The notes under the pieces: generated by a model
Told to the model about the DNA's origin: nothing
What the model saw: the letters and a program-made list of their open reading frames with translations, nothing else
Database searches by the model: none
Assembly (NCBI RefSeq): GCF_004959855.1
Contig: NZ_SPNT01000006.1
Coordinates: forward strand, 248,001-312,000
From: Nitratireductor sp. XY-223
Lineage (GTDB): Bacteria > Pseudomonadota > Alphaproteobacteria > Rhizobiales > Rhizobiaceae
Reading direction: 5' to 3'
Length of the DNA: 64,000 nt
Program-made: the position numbers and the translations under genes
In this document: positions 8,117 to 17,937 of the stretch, piece by piece
Position numbering within the stretch: position 1 is the stretch's first letter
Layout: each line of letters begins with the position of its first letter

Positions 8117-8582
8117 GACCATTCTCTTAATCGACGGTTCATGAAACGCAAATCCGCCTCCGCCACCGTGGCCAATCTGCAACACAATGCGTTGTTGGAG
8201 GATTCCGATTGCACTGACCGCACATCGACGGTGGAATTCGAAGTCGAATCGATATAAACGGTTGCACCGTGGACCGAATTCTAAAGAGGAGGGGTCAATG
8301 ATAGATCAGTTTCGACATCTCCTTCCACCGGCGCGAATGCCGCGCGGTGGCAGCATTGCGGTCCGGTTGCGTGTTTCCCTGAACTGAGCGCAAACCGAAT
8401 CTCAAAAAATCGCTGATCCAGGCATCCGAGGCGCATCGTCACGCCCGGTCCGGATCGATTCCCATCGGGCAGCGACCGTTCGCTTTACGATTTCATTGCG
8501 CCATATGAATGCCGAGGCTTTCGGGTTCACTCAACGGCCCCCGCGCAAAGCGATCTCCGCCCAGTTTCAAAGAGGCTGACTC
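8117..8582. other. Intergenic region between trmL and the first ABC exporter
   Basis: This 466-bp gap separates the divergent trmL (start 8116) and the exporter at 8583. It holds one small ORF with a very good ribosome binding site (8298-8387, listed separately). Apart from that I see no strong hairpin, tRNA or repeat. Promoters for both flanking genes are presumably here but cannot be fixed by eye. Confidence 0.6.
8298..8387 (+). CDS. Possible 29-residue small protein or leader peptide
   Basis: The ORF begins MIDQFRHLLPPARMPRGG and is preceded by AAAGAGGAGGGGTCA, a strong Shine-Dalgarno with suitable spacing to the ATG at 8298. It lies 195 bp upstream of the ABC exporter. The peptide is basic, with no membrane segment. 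The ribosome binding site is the only positive evidence; conservation is unknown. Confidence 0.35.
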   Translation: MIDQFRHLLPPARMPRGGSIAVRLRVSLN

Positions 8583-10442
8583 ATGTTTGGCTGGTTTGAA
8601 AGACGACTGAATCCCTATCCCGCGGCACCCTCAGGGCAGCCGCCGCAGAAAATGCTGGCGTTTTGCTGGCACTATTCCAAGGAAGCTGCCCCGTGGCTGG
8701 CGGTGATGTCGGTTCTGACCGCACTGATCGCGATCGGCGAGGTTTTCCTGTTCGCCTTCCTCGGCGATATCGTCAACTGGCTGTCGCATTCTTCGCGCGA
8801 GACCTTCCTCGCCGAGGAGGGGACGCGGCTGTTTTGGATGGGCGCGCTGGTGCTGGTCGGGCTGCCGCTGGTGGTCTGGCTGCAATCGTTCCTGATGCAC
8901 CAGACACTGCTCGGCAACTATCCGATGATCGGCCGGTGGCAGATGCACCGCTATCTGCTGCGTCACAGCCTGTCGTTCTTTGCCGACGAATTCGCCGGCC
9001 GCGTCGCGACACGGGTCATGCAGACCTCGCTCGCGGTGCGCGAGGCGGTGATGAAGGTGCTCGACGTGCTCGTCTTCGTCGTCGTCTTCTTCATCACCAT
9101 GCTGATCATGGTCGCGGCCACCGACATCCGCCTGGCGATACCGCTCGTCGTTTGGAGTGCCGTCTATGTCGGCATGGTCATCTACTTCGTGCCGCGCATG
9201 AAGCGCATCTCGCGCGAACAGGCCGATGCACGCTCGATGATGACCGGCCGCGTGGTCGACAGCTACACGAACATCGCGACCGTGAAGCTGTTCTCCCATG
9301 CCGGGCGGGAAGAGGGTTATGCGCAGTCCGCCATGTCCGACTTCCTGGAGACCGTCTACCGCCAGATGCGGCTGGTGACGCTGTTCCACGGCATCGTCTA
9401 CACGAACAATGCACTGCTGCTGTTCGTCTTGGCCACAATGTCGATCAATTTCTGGCTGGCCGATGCCGTCTCCGTCGGCGCGATCGCCGCGTCCATGGCG
9501 CTGGCGCTCCGGGTGTCGAGCATGTCGCACTGGATCATGTGGGAGGTTTCGGCGCTGTTCGAGAATATCGGCGTCGTCATCGACGGCATGTCCATGCTGT
9601 CGAAGGGGCACGAGGTGACCGATGCGCGACCCGAGACCTTGCTGGAAGCGTCGAAGGGAAAGATCGACTTCGAGCACATCCGCTTCCACTACGGCAAGGA
9701 CGGCGGCGTTATCAACGATCTGTCGCTGACCATCGAGCCGGGCGAGAAGATCGGGCTTGTCGGCCGGTCCGGCGCCGGCAAGACGACGCTGACAAATGTG
9801 CTGCTGCGGTTCTACGATCTGGAAGCCGGCCGTATCCTGATCGACGGACAGGACATTTGCGGCGTGACGCAGGACAGCCTGCGCGCCAAGATCGGCGTCG
9901 TCACGCAGGACACCTCGCTGCTGCACCGGTCGATCCGCGACAATATCGGCTACAGCAAGCCGGATGCGACCGATGCGGAGATCATCGACGCGGCAAAGCG
10001 CGCCAACGCCTGGGACTTCGTTCCCGAACTCTTGGACCAGAAAGGGCGGACCGGTCTCGACGCCCATGTGGGCGAGCGCGGCGTCAAGCTGTCCGGCGGT
10101 CAGCGCCAGCGCATCGCCATCGCGCGGGTGTTCCTGAAGGACGCGCCGATCCTGGTTCTGGACGAGGCGACATCGGCGCTCGATTCGGAGGTCGAGGCGG
10201 CGATCCAGGAAAACCTGTTCGCCCTGATGGAAGGCAAGACGGTGATCGCCATCGCCCACCGCCTGTCGACCATTGCCGAGATGGACCGGCTCGTGGTGCT
10301 CGATGCCGGCGATATCGTGCAGACCGGCACCCATGCCGAGTTGGTCCGCGACAAGGGCCTTTACGCGGATCTCTGGTCGCGGCAGTCGGGCGGCTTCATC
10401 GACAGCGAACCGGAGGGCGAGGACGCCGCGGCCGCCGAGTAA
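8583..10442 (+). CDS. MsbA-type ABC exporter (fused permease-ATPase)
   Basis: 619 residues. Residues about 30-330 form a six-helix type IV exporter domain and residues about 355-600 the nucleotide-binding domain. Visible motifs: Walker A GRSGAGKTT (about 394), Q-loop VVTQDTSLLHRS, signature LSGGQRQRIAIARV (about 503), Walker B ILVLDEATSALD (about 522) and switch AHRLST (about 557), so the ATPase site is complete. It would work as a homodimer or pair with the very similar exporter at 13031; both carry GLDAHVGERGVKLSGGQRQ and nearly identical C-terminal halves. The substrate is unknown; lipid or drug export is the family theme. An MscS channel lies between the two exporters. The C-terminal GEDAAAAE tail is low-complexity. 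Confidence 0.92.
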   Translation: MFGWFERRLNPYPAAPSGQPPQKMLAFCWHYSKEAAPWLAVMSVLTALIAIGEVFLFAFLGDIVNWLSHSSRETFLAEEGTRLFWMGALVLVGLPLVVWLQSFLMHQTLLGNYPMIGRWQMHRYLLRHSLSFFADEFAGRVATRVMQTSLAVREAVMKVLDVLVFVVVFFITMLIMVAATDIRLAIPLVVWSAVYVGMVIYFVPRMKRISREQADARSMMTGRVVDSYTNIATVKLFSHAGREEGYAQSAMSDFLETVYRQMRLVTLFHGIVYTNNALLLFVLATMSINFWLADAVSVGAIAASMALALRVSSMSHWIMWEVSALFENIGVVIDGMSMLSKGHEVTDARPETLLEASKGKIDFEHIRFHYGKDGGVINDLSLTIEPGEKIGLVGRSGAGKTTLTNVLLRFYDLEAGRILIDGQDICGVTQDSLRAKIGVVTQDTSLLHRSIRDNIGYSKPDATDAEIIDAAKRANAWDFVPELLDQKGRTGLDAHVGERGVKLSGGQRQRIAIARVFLKDAPILVLDEATSALDSEVEAAIQENLFALMEGKTVIAIAHRLSTIAEMDRLVVLDAGDIVQTGTHAELVRDKGLYADLWSRQSGGFIDSEPEGEDAAAAE

Positions 10443-10462
10443 CCGGCAGGGCACTGCCAGAT

Positions 10463-10493
10463 TTCCACCCCGGTAAGATTGTCCGGGGTGGAA
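10463..10493 (+). terminator. Strong hairpin after the ABC exporter (no U-tract)
   Basis: TTCCACCCCGG and CCGGGGTGGAA are perfect 11-bp complements around a 9-nt loop, 20 bp past the exporter stop codon. The following bases (TCGCCGG) are not a U-tract, so it is a poor Rho-independent terminator. It could stabilise the mRNA 3' end or lower expression of the downstream mscS-like gene. Confidence 0.4.
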
Positions 10494-10623
10494 TCGCCGG
10501 TTTGCCGCCGATCGACGCCACACTCCCCGATATTGGTCTGGCGGTTTGCGGGTTCCCTGTTTGCGGGTATGAATGGGGTCCGGGGCAGTCAATTGGGGGA
10601 GCGGTCTGACCGCAAACGATGGT

Positions 10624-12939
10624 ATGGCGAATAGTTCAGTCTCGATCCTGAGGTTTATCATCCTGGCGCTTGCCCTGGTATTCGGCACCGCCGGGGCCAG
10701 CGCCCAGATGGGCCTGACGACCCTTTCGGATAGTTCGGAAGGCGAAGAAACCACCACGGTCGAGATGCCGGAAAACCTGACCCCCGAAACCGTGCGCGAA
10801 CTGGTCTCGCGGCTGAGCGATCAGCAGGTGCGGGAGTTGCTGCTCCAGCGCCTCGATGCGGTTGCCAATCAATCCTCTGTTCCGCAGGAATCGGAGGGGC
10901 GGGCGGCTCTTGACTTCCTGGGCGAGAGTTTCGTCCTGGTGGGCCTCCTACTGGCGGATATCGTGATGGATCTGCCGCGGGTTTTCACCGGGATGCACCA
11001 GGCGGTCGGCTCCTTTGCGGAACCACGCGGCCTCAATGGTGTGCTGACCATGTTCGCCATGATGGCGGTGGCGATCGCGGTGGGGCTGGTCGTCGAAATA
11101 ATCGTCACCCGCCTGGCCACGAAATGGCGCCGGCAGATCGAGGAGGCCAAGGCCCCGGAGGGGCTTAAGGAAACACTTGAAGTATTGGGAAAAAGGCTGA
11201 TTCTTGAACTGGTTGGCCTGTTTGCTTTCTTCATCGTCACGCGCATTATGATCGAGCTTCTCGTGCCGGCCGAGGACCGGCAGCTGGTGCCGGTCCTGAT
11301 GGTCAACCTGGTTGTCGTGCCGCGCCTGTTTGCGGCGATATCGCGCTTCCTGCTGGCGCCCAGCCGTCCGGAGTTCCGGCTGGTGCAGACGGACGACTGG
11401 ACAGCGAGATTCCTGTTCAGGAACCAGCTCTACATCGTCGTTCTCGCCGGCGTGTCCATCGTCACATTCAAATTTCAGATGATGCACGGCGTTTCCCTCG
11501 ACGATGCCACGGTCAGCTTCTGGCTTGAAGTGGCGATATTCGTCTGGATCGCCTATGTGCTCTATCGAGCGCGCCACGGTTTGACCTCGATGCTCATCGG
11601 TGCCGAGGAAAACGAGGTCACACCGACCGAAAAGATCGTTGCGCAGGCCTATCCCTGGTTCGCGGTCGTCCTCGTTCTGCTGACCTGGGTGCTGGTCCAG
11701 ATGATCATCGCGCAGGGCCGCTTCGATCTCCTGAGCGACGCCCAGCATTACACAACCCTCGGATTGCTGCTCGCCATTCCCGTGCTCGACACATTGGTCA
11801 GGGGTCTCGTGCGGCATCTCGTGCCGCCGATGCGCGGCCAGGGCATCGTCGCCGAGGCGGCCTACCAGTCAACGAAGCGCAGCTATGTGCGCATCGGTAG
11901 GGCGGTCGTGATCGTCGCGACCATTGTCGTTCTGGCGGATATCTGGCAGATCGATTTCACCGACCTCGCGCATGCGAATCTGGGTGCCCGCATCGCGGCG
12001 AATTTTGTCGAAATCCTGTTCATACTCGCCTGCGGTTACCTGATCTGGGAACTGGTGTCGCTGTGGCTCAACCGCAAACTGGCGGACGAACAGACGGCCG
12101 CCGGCATCGATCTGGAGGCCGAGGAGCCTGGCGGCGGGGAGGGCGGCGGCGTCGGCGGCTCGCGCCTTTCGACCGTATTGCCGCTGATCAAGGTGGCGTC
12201 GCAAGTCGCGATCATCACGCTGACGGTGCTGATCGTGCTCGGAAATCTCGGCGTCGACATCACACCGCTGCTCGCCGGTGCCGGTATCATCGGCCTGGCG
12301 ATCGGTTTCGGTGCGCAGACGCTGGTGCGCGATATCGTGTCGGGCCTGTTCTTCCTGTTCGACGATGCGTTCCGCGTTGGCGAATATCTGGAAATCGACG
12401 GCACGGTCGGCACCGTCGAGCGGATTTCGATCCGTTCGCTGCAGCTGCGCCATCACCAGGGTCCGGTCCACACCATTCCCTATGGCGAGATCCCGAAAGT
12501 GACCAACAATTCGCGCGACTGGGTGATCGTGAAACTCAAGTTCACCGTGCCCTTCGATACCGATGTCAACAAGGTCAAGAAGCTGTTCAAGCAGATCGGC
12601 AAGGACATCATGGAGGCGCCCTACGCCGAGGACATCATCCAGACCTTCAAGTCGCAGGGTGTCTATGACGTCAACGATGTCGGCATTATCGTGCGCGGCA
12701 AATTCATGGCCAAGCCCGGAAAACAGTGGATGATCCGCAAGGATGTCTACGCCCGGGTGCAGAAGATCTTCGCCGAGAACGGCATCGAGTTCGCGCGGCG
12801 CGAAGTCCGGGTCAAGATGCCCGATGCGGAGGAGGGGCAGGACAGCACCGGCACAACCGGCGCCGCCGCGGCGGCCCAGGCTGCAATCCAGGAACAGGTG
12901 GAGCAGGAAATGGAGGCGTCGACCGGAAAGCCGGGCTGA
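10624..12939 (+). CDS. Large mechanosensitive ion channel of the MscS family
   Basis: 771 residues from the ATG at 10624, which starts directly at a signal peptide (MANSSVSILRFIILALALVFG, cleavage near ASA); an ATG at 10573 in frame would bury it. A periplasmic region rich in Glu follows, then about ten membrane helices. The MscS core is at residues about 530-720: LLAGAGIIGLAIGFGAQTLVRDIVSGLFFLFDDAFRVGEYLEIDG matches TM3 and the beta-domain entry. The cytoplasmic cage follows (GTVERISIRSLQLRHHQGPVHTIPYGEI). The C-terminus is Ala/Gln/Glu-rich. It opens under membrane tension to release solutes during hypo-osmotic shock. It sits between two paralogous ABC exporters on the same strand. Confidence 0.9.
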   Translation: MANSSVSILRFIILALALVFGTAGASAQMGLTTLSDSSEGEETTTVEMPENLTPETVRELVSRLSDQQVRELLLQRLDAVANQSSVPQESEGRAALDFLGESFVLVGLLLADIVMDLPRVFTGMHQAVGSFAEPRGLNGVLTMFAMMAVAIAVGLVVEIIVTRLATKWRRQIEEAKAPEGLKETLEVLGKRLILELVGLFAFFIVTRIMIELLVPAEDRQLVPVLMVNLVVVPRLFAAISRFLLAPSRPEFRLVQTDDWTARFLFRNQLYIVVLAGVSIVTFKFQMMHGVSLDDATVSFWLEVAIFVWIAYVLYRARHGLTSMLIGAEENEVTPTEKIVAQAYPWFAVVLVLLTWVLVQMIIAQGRFDLLSDAQHYTTLGLLLAIPVLDTLVRGLVRHLVPPMRGQGIVAEAAYQSTKRSYVRIGRAVVIVATIVVLADIWQIDFTDLAHANLGARIAANFVEILFILACGYLIWELVSLWLNRKLADEQTAAGIDLEAEEPGGGEGGGVGGSRLSTVLPLIKVASQVAIITLTVLIVLGNLGVDITPLLAGAGIIGLAIGFGAQTLVRDIVSGLFFLFDDAFRVGEYLEIDGTVGTVERISIRSLQLRHHQGPVHTIPYGEIPKVTNNSRDWVIVKLKFTVPFDTDVNKVKKLFKQIGKDIMEAPYAEDIIQTFKSQGVYDVNDVGIIVRGKFMAKPGKQWMIRKDVYARVQKIFAENGIEFARREVRVKMPDAEEGQDSTGTTGAAAAAQAAIQEQVEQEMEASTGKPG

Positions 12940-13030
12940 CCGCCCAAGCCAGGTCTGCGAGGCCGGCGAGTAACGGCTTTGTGGAAATGAACCATTGTGG
13001 CCCACGCGGTGCGGGCCTATTTTCCACGCC

Positions 13031-14902
13031 ATGGTCGTTCGCCGTTTATTTTCCCTGTTCGAACGCTGGATCGATCCGTTCGCAAACCAGCGCTGGCCGC
13101 AGCCGGGCTCCGGAGCGGTCGGGTTCCTGTGGCAGTTCGTGCGCCAGGCCAAATGGCCGTTTGTCGCCATGCTCGCGCTCGGCGGCGCGGTGGCGCTGCT
13201 GGAAGTGGCACTATTCTATTTCGTCGGGCGGCTGGTCGACCTGCTTGAAAGCGCCGATCCGCAAGCAGGCTGGCAGGGACTGTCCGATCAGCACGGCCCG
13301 GAACTCGTTTTCATGCTGCTGGTCGTGCTCGTCGGGCGATTCGTCGTCGCGCCGCTGGTGACACTGGTCGAAGAGCAGACCGTGGTGCCCGGATTCTTCA
13401 ACCTGGTGCGCTGGCAGGCCTATTCGCGCATTTCCCGCCAGAGCCTTTCCTTCTTCCAGGACGATTTCGCCGGCCGGGTGGTGGCCAAAGTCTGGCAATC
13501 GGGCCAGGCGGTGGGCGATTTCATGGTCTCGCTGCTGCAGGTGGTGTGGTTCATCGCCATCTACGCGGTGACGACACTGGTGCTGGTGGCTCAGCTCGAC
13601 TGGCGGCTCGCCGCGGTCGTGGCGCTGTGGATCGCCGCATTCGCGGTCGTTGCCCGGCATTTCGTGCCGCGCATCAGGCACATGTCCAAGACGACCGCCG
13701 AAGCGGCTTCGATGCTGAACGGCCGGCTGGTCGACAGCTATTCCAACATCCAGACGCTGAAACTGTTCGGGCGCGAAGACGAGAACGACCGCTATATCAA
13801 GGAAGGCTTCGACCAGTTCATCGCCGCGGTCATTCCGTTTACCCGCAACCTGACGGGCGTTCGGGTGTCGCTGGCCGTCCTGTCGGGGATCATGATCTGC
13901 ACGATCGCCTATATTTCCATCGACCTGTGGCTGCGCGGGCAGATCAGCGTCGGGGCGGTCGCCTTCACCCTGTCGCTGGTGCTGCGCCTCAGCCTGCTCC
14001 TGGGACGCATGATGACGCAGCTCAACGGCCTGATGCGCAATTACGGCACCATCCAGAATTCGATGGAGATGCTCAACAAGCCTATCCTGCTCCGGGACAG
14101 GCCGGATGCCGGTGAGCTGCAGGTGACGCAAAGCCGCATACACTTCGAGAATGTCTGCTTCCGCTACAGTGGCCGCAGCGCGGTGATCGACGATGTGTCC
14201 CTGACCGTGGAACCCGGACAGAAGGTCGGGCTTGTAGGACTTTCCGGGGCCGGAAAATCGACGCTGGTCAATCTGCTGTTGCGGTTCTTCGACCTGGAAT
14301 CCGGACGGATCACCATTGACGGACAGGACATCGCGGCGGTGACCCAGAGCTCCCTGCGCGCCCAGATCAGCGTGGTGACGCAGGATACCTCCCTGATGCA
14401 CCGGTCGGTGCGCGACAACATCGTCCTGGGCCGCATCGGAGCGCAGGAGCAGGATATCGTCCGGGCCGCCGAGCGGGCTGAGGCCTGGCATTTCATCAAG
14501 GACCTGCGCGACCAGCACGGCAGGACAGGTCTTGACGCCCATGTCGGCGAACGCGGGGTCAAGCTCTCCGGCGGCCAACGCCAGCGCATCGCCATTGCCC
14601 GCGTCATGCTGAAAAACGCGCCCATTCTGGTACTTGACGAGGCGACGTCGGCGCTCGATTCCGAGATCGAAGCGGCAATCCAGGAAAACCTCACCAAACT
14701 GATGGAAGGCAAGACGGTCATCGCCATTGCCCACAGGCTGTCGACCATTGCCCGCATGAACCGTCTCATCGTCATGCACGACGGCCGCATCGTCGAGGAC
14801 GGAAGCCATCACGAGCTGCTGGAACGCAACGGACTTTATGCCCGTCTTTGGGCGCGCCAGTCGGGCGGCTTTATCAGCAATTCCATGGTCGCGCAGCGGT
14901 AA
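13031..14902 (+). CDS. MsbA-type ABC exporter, paralogue of the 8583 gene
   Basis: 623 residues from the ATG at 13031; a TTG-initiated extension to 12995 looks unlikely. The layout matches its paralogue: exporter transmembrane domain about 30-335, then an ATPase with Walker A GLSGAGKSTL (about 402), LSGGQRQRIAIARV (about 512), ILVLDEATSALD (about 532) and AHRLST. Both proteins share the N-terminal FERR/FERW opening, SLSFF-x-D-x-FAGRV in the membrane domain, and near-identical nucleotide-binding domains, so they arose by duplication and could form a heterodimer. Both ATPase sites look intact, unlike classical degenerate heterodimers. The substrate is unknown. Confidence 0.92.
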   Translation: MVVRRLFSLFERWIDPFANQRWPQPGSGAVGFLWQFVRQAKWPFVAMLALGGAVALLEVALFYFVGRLVDLLESADPQAGWQGLSDQHGPELVFMLLVVLVGRFVVAPLVTLVEEQTVVPGFFNLVRWQAYSRISRQSLSFFQDDFAGRVVAKVWQSGQAVGDFMVSLLQVVWFIAIYAVTTLVLVAQLDWRLAAVVALWIAAFAVVARHFVPRIRHMSKTTAEAASMLNGRLVDSYSNIQTLKLFGREDENDRYIKEGFDQFIAAVIPFTRNLTGVRVSLAVLSGIMICTIAYISIDLWLRGQISVGAVAFTLSLVLRLSLLLGRMMTQLNGLMRNYGTIQNSMEMLNKPILLRDRPDAGELQVTQSRIHFENVCFRYSGRSAVIDDVSLTVEPGQKVGLVGLSGAGKSTLVNLLLRFFDLESGRITIDGQDIAAVTQSSLRAQISVVTQDTSLMHRSVRDNIVLGRIGAQEQDIVRAAERAEAWHFIKDLRDQHGRTGLDAHVGERGVKLSGGQRQRIAIARVMLKNAPILVLDEATSALDSEIEAAIQENLTKLMEGKTVIAIAHRLSTIARMNRLIVMHDGRIVEDGSHHELLERNGLYARLWARQSGGFISNSMVAQR

Positions 14903-15098
14903 TTCCGGTCGCCGTGTCGTCTTCATCCCGCAAAAACTTGCGGCAATGTGCCTCTGGTCAGTGAAGCAGGCTGGACATATTCTAAGAAGCAGCCTAGAAA
15001 CCGGCCAATTAAGGGGACTCTGCCGTGTCTGAGGGGTTGCGGAAAACGCGGCGGTCTGTCCCCGTGCAAATGAGTATGCGCAGAGGATGGTTAATACC

Positions 15099-15665
15099 GT
15101 GAGCGAACACGATACAACTGCCGAGCCGACCCGCCGCGATTTCCTTTATCTGACAACCGGCATGGCCGGCGTCATCGGAGCCGGCGCACTGGCATGGCCT
15201 TTCATCGACCAGATGCGGCCCGATGCCACAACGCTCGCCCTTTCAACCATCGAAGTCGACGTCTCGAGCCTCGAAGAAGGCATGTCGATCACGGTCAAAT
15301 GGCGCGGCAAAGCGGTGTTTATCCGCAACCGCACCGAGAAGGAAATCGAGGAAGCGAGCGTCGTTCCGCTCGAGGACCTCAAGGACCAGGCCGCGCGCAA
15401 CGCGAATCTCGCACCGGACGCGCCGGCGCTCGATATCGACCGCTCGGCGGGCGAAGGCCGGGAAAACTGGATCGTCATGGTTGGCGTGTGCACCCATCTG
15501 GGCTGCGTTCCGCTCGGCCAGGCCGGCGATTATGGCGGTTGGTTCTGCCCGTGCCACGGTTCGCACTACGACACCGCAGGCCGGATCCGCACCGGTCCGG
15601 CACCGGAGAACCTGGCGATTCCGCCGTTCGAGTTCATCTCCGATACAAGAATCAAGATCGGCTAA
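15099..15665 (+). CDS. petA: Ubiquinol-cytochrome c reductase Rieske iron-sulfur subunit
   Basis: 188 residues from the GTG at 15099, which gives the rhizobial opening [18 protein letters not shown]; an ATG at 15087 abuts the AGAGG and is less likely. [14 protein letters not shown] is a twin-arginine signal-anchor, consistent with Tat export of the folded 2Fe-2S protein. The cluster ligands are in CTHLGC and CPCHGSHYD, including the two disulfide cysteines. It transfers electrons from ubiquinol at the Qo site of cytochrome b to cytochrome c1. First gene of petABC; petB follows 15 bp later. Confidence 0.98.
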   Translation: MSEHDTTAEPTRRDFLYLTTGMAGVIGAGALAWPFIDQMRPDATTLALSTIEVDVSSLEEGMSITVKWRGKAVFIRNRTEKEIEEASVVPLEDLKDQAARNANLAPDAPALDIDRSAGEGRENWIVMVGVCTHLGCVPLGQAGDYGGWFCPCHGSHYDTAGRIRTGPAPENLAIPPFEFISDTRIKIG

Positions 15666-15680
15666 GCAGGGGACTGTTCC

Positions 15681-16976
15681 ATGAGTGGTGGACATTCAAC
15701 ATACGAACCGAAAACCGGTTTTGAGAAATGGGTCGATTCACGCCTGCCGCTTCCGCGGCTGGTGTATGATTCCTTCGTCGCCTATCCGACGCCGCGCAAC
15801 CTGAATTACGCCTATACGTTCGGCGCGATCCTGTCCGTGATGCTGGTCGCTCAGATCCTGACCGGGATCGTGCTGGCGATGCACTATGTGTCGTCGACTG
15901 CCGGCGCCTTCACGTCCGTCGAGAACATCATGCGCGACGTCAATTCGGGCTGGCTGCTGCGCTACATGCATTCCAACGGCGCGTCGTTCTTCTTCATTGC
16001 GGTCTACATCCACATTTTCCGCGGCATGTATTACGGCTCCTACAAGGCGCCGCGCGAGATCCTGTGGATCCTCGGCGTGATCATCTACCTGCTGATGATG
16101 GCGACCGGCTTCATGGGCTACGTGCTGCCCTGGGGCCAGATGTCCTTCTGGGGCGCCACCGTTATCACCGGTTTCTTCAGCGCCTTCCCGCTGATCGGCG
16201 AGCCGGTGCAGCAATGGCTTCTGGGCGGTTTTGCCGTCGACAATCCGACGCTCAACCGGTTCTTCTCGCTGCACTATCTGCTGCCGTTCATGATCGCAGG
16301 CGTTGTGGTCCTGCACGTATGGGCGCTGCATGTGACCGGCCAGACGAACCCGACCGGCGTCGAGGTCAAGTCGAAGACAGACACGGTTCCGTTCACGCCC
16401 TATGCGACGATCAAGGACGCCTTTGCCACCATGGTGTTCCTGCTGGTCTTCGCCTATTTCATCTTCTACCTGCCGAACTATCTCGGCCACCCCGACAACT
16501 ATATCGAGGCCAATCCGCTGGTCACGCCCGCACACATCGTGCCGGAATGGTACTACCTGCCGTTCTACGCGATCCTGCGGGCGATCACCTTCAACATCGG
16601 CCCGATCGATTCGAAGCTCGGCGGCGTGCTTGCCATGTTCGCCTCGATCCTGATCCTCTTCCTGTTGCCCTGGCTCGACACCTCCAAGGTGCGCTCGGCG
16701 GTCTACCGGCCCTGGTTCAAAATGTTCTTCTGGCTGTTCGTTGCCAATTGCATCTTCCTCGGCTGGCTCGGCTCCAAGCCGGCGGAGGGTGCCTATGTCG
16801 CTATGGCACAGCTCGGGACGGCCTATTACTTCCTCTTCTTCTTCCCGATTCTGCCGCTGCTCGGCCTTGTCGAGAAACCCCGGCAGGTGCCCAATTCGAT
16901 AACCGAAGCTGTGCTTGATAAGAATGGCGGCGGCAAGCCGGAAACGGCAACCGCCGCGCCGGAAGACCGCGGTTAG
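15681..16976 (+). CDS. petB: Cytochrome b subunit of the bc1 complex
   Basis: 431 residues, a normal alphaproteobacterial length. It is the membrane core carrying hemes bL and bH and both quinone sites. Visible hallmarks: [26 protein letters not shown] (heme His region), [25 protein letters not shown] (Qo region), [23 protein letters not shown] (second His pair) and [15 protein letters not shown], the PEWY motif of the Qo site. The gene is a free-standing cytochrome b, not fused to cytochrome c1. It follows petA by 15 bp and precedes petC by 26 bp. Confidence 0.98.
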   Translation: MSGGHSTYEPKTGFEKWVDSRLPLPRLVYDSFVAYPTPRNLNYAYTFGAILSVMLVAQILTGIVLAMHYVSSTAGAFTSVENIMRDVNSGWLLRYMHSNGASFFFIAVYIHIFRGMYYGSYKAPREILWILGVIIYLLMMATGFMGYVLPWGQMSFWGATVITGFFSAFPLIGEPVQQWLLGGFAVDNPTLNRFFSLHYLLPFMIAGVVVLHVWALHVTGQTNPTGVEVKSKTDTVPFTPYATIKDAFATMVFLLVFAYFIFYLPNYLGHPDNYIEANPLVTPAHIVPEWYYLPFYAILRAITFNIGPIDSKLGGVLAMFASILILFLLPWLDTSKVRSAVYRPWFKMFFWLFVANCIFLGWLGSKPAEGAYVAMAQLGTAYYFLFFFPILPLLGLVEKPRQVPNSITEAVLDKNGGGKPETATAAPEDRG

Positions 16977-17002
16977 AGAAGCGTCAGAAAGGTACAGATA
17001 AG

Positions 17003-17839
17003 ATGAAAAAACTCGTCTCGACACTTCTGTCGCTGATCGTGGCCGCAAGCTTCGGCACCGGTGCTGTCCTGGCCGCCGGCGACAGCGAGCACAGCAAGGC
17101 GCCTGAAGAGCAGAAATGGTCCTTTTCCGGCCCGTTCGGCCTCTACGACAAGGGGCAGCTGCAACGCGGCCTGAAAGTCTATGTCGAGGTCTGCGCGGCC
17201 TGCCACGGGCTCGATCGCATTGCCTTCCGCAACTTCACCGAGCTCGGCTACAGCGAGGACCAGGTGAAGACGCTGGCTTCCGAATACGATGTAACGGACG
17301 GGCCGAACGAAGAAGGCGAAATGTTCGAGCGCCCGGCGATCCTGGCGGACTATTTCCCCAACCCGTTCCCCAATGTCGAGGCCGCTGCCTACGCCAATAA
17401 CGGCGCCGCGCCGCCGGACCTTTCGCTGATCGCCAAGGCGCGCGCGGCGACCCGCGGATTTCCGCAGTTCGTCTTCGATATTTTCACCATGTATACCGAG
17501 GGCGGGCCGGACTATCTCTACTCACTGCTGACCGGTTACGAGGAAGCGCCGCACGACGTGGAGATCACGGAGGGCACCTACTACAACCCGTATTTCCTGA
17601 GCGGCCTGTCGCTGGCCATGGCGCCGCCGCTGTCGGACGAAATCGTCACCTATGACGATGGCGCGCCGGAGACGGTGGACCAGTATGCCAAGGACGTCTC
17701 GGCCTTCCTGATGTGGGCGGCCGAACCGAAGCTGGAACAGCGCAAGTCGCTCGGCTTCAAGGTCCTGGTCTTCATCCTGGTCTTCTGCTGCCTTCTTTAC
17801 CTCAGCAAGAAATCGGTCTGGTCGCGCGTCGACCATTGA
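17003..17839 (+). CDS. petC: Cytochrome c1 subunit of the bc1 complex
   Basis: 278 residues. An N-terminal Sec signal (MKKLVSTLLSLIVAASFGTGAVLAAG) is followed by the heme-binding CAACHG at about residue 63 and by the family region FPNVEAAAYANNGAAPPDLSLIAKAR. A methionine ligand is likely in the SLAMAPPLSDEIV segment. A C-terminal membrane anchor (LGFKVLVFILVFCCLLYLSKKSVWSRV) holds it on the periplasmic face. It passes electrons to soluble or membrane cytochrome c. Last gene of petABC; a good terminator follows at 17869. Confidence 0.97.
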   Translation: MKKLVSTLLSLIVAASFGTGAVLAAGDSEHSKAPEEQKWSFSGPFGLYDKGQLQRGLKVYVEVCAACHGLDRIAFRNFTELGYSEDQVKTLASEYDVTDGPNEEGEMFERPAILADYFPNPFPNVEAAAYANNGAAPPDLSLIAKARAATRGFPQFVFDIFTMYTEGGPDYLYSLLTGYEEAPHDVEITEGTYYNPYFLSGLSLAMAPPLSDEIVTYDDGAPETVDQYAKDVSAFLMWAAEPKLEQRKSLGFKVLVFILVFCCLLYLSKKSVWSRVDH

Positions 17840-17868
17840 CCTTGGCGTCATAACAGATAGAACTTCCT

Positions 17869-17891
17869 AAGGCGGCCTTGAGCCGCCTTTT
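17869..17891 (+). terminator. Rho-independent terminator of petABC
   Basis: AAGGCGGC and GCCGCCTT form an 8-bp stem around CTTGA, ending in TTTT, 29 bp after the petC stop codon. It separates petABC from apt. Confidence 0.8.
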
Positions 17892-17937
17892 GCATGTCCG
17901 GCGGCGTCGCCGGAAAACAGGCATGGGGGAAAGCGCG

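Noticed and set aside
8631-10757. 708-codon open frame on the minus strand
   Set aside because: It is the antisense shadow of the first ABC exporter; its composition (His, Arg, Asp, Gln rich) is typical of reverse frames in GC-rich DNA, and the exporter has complete motifs.
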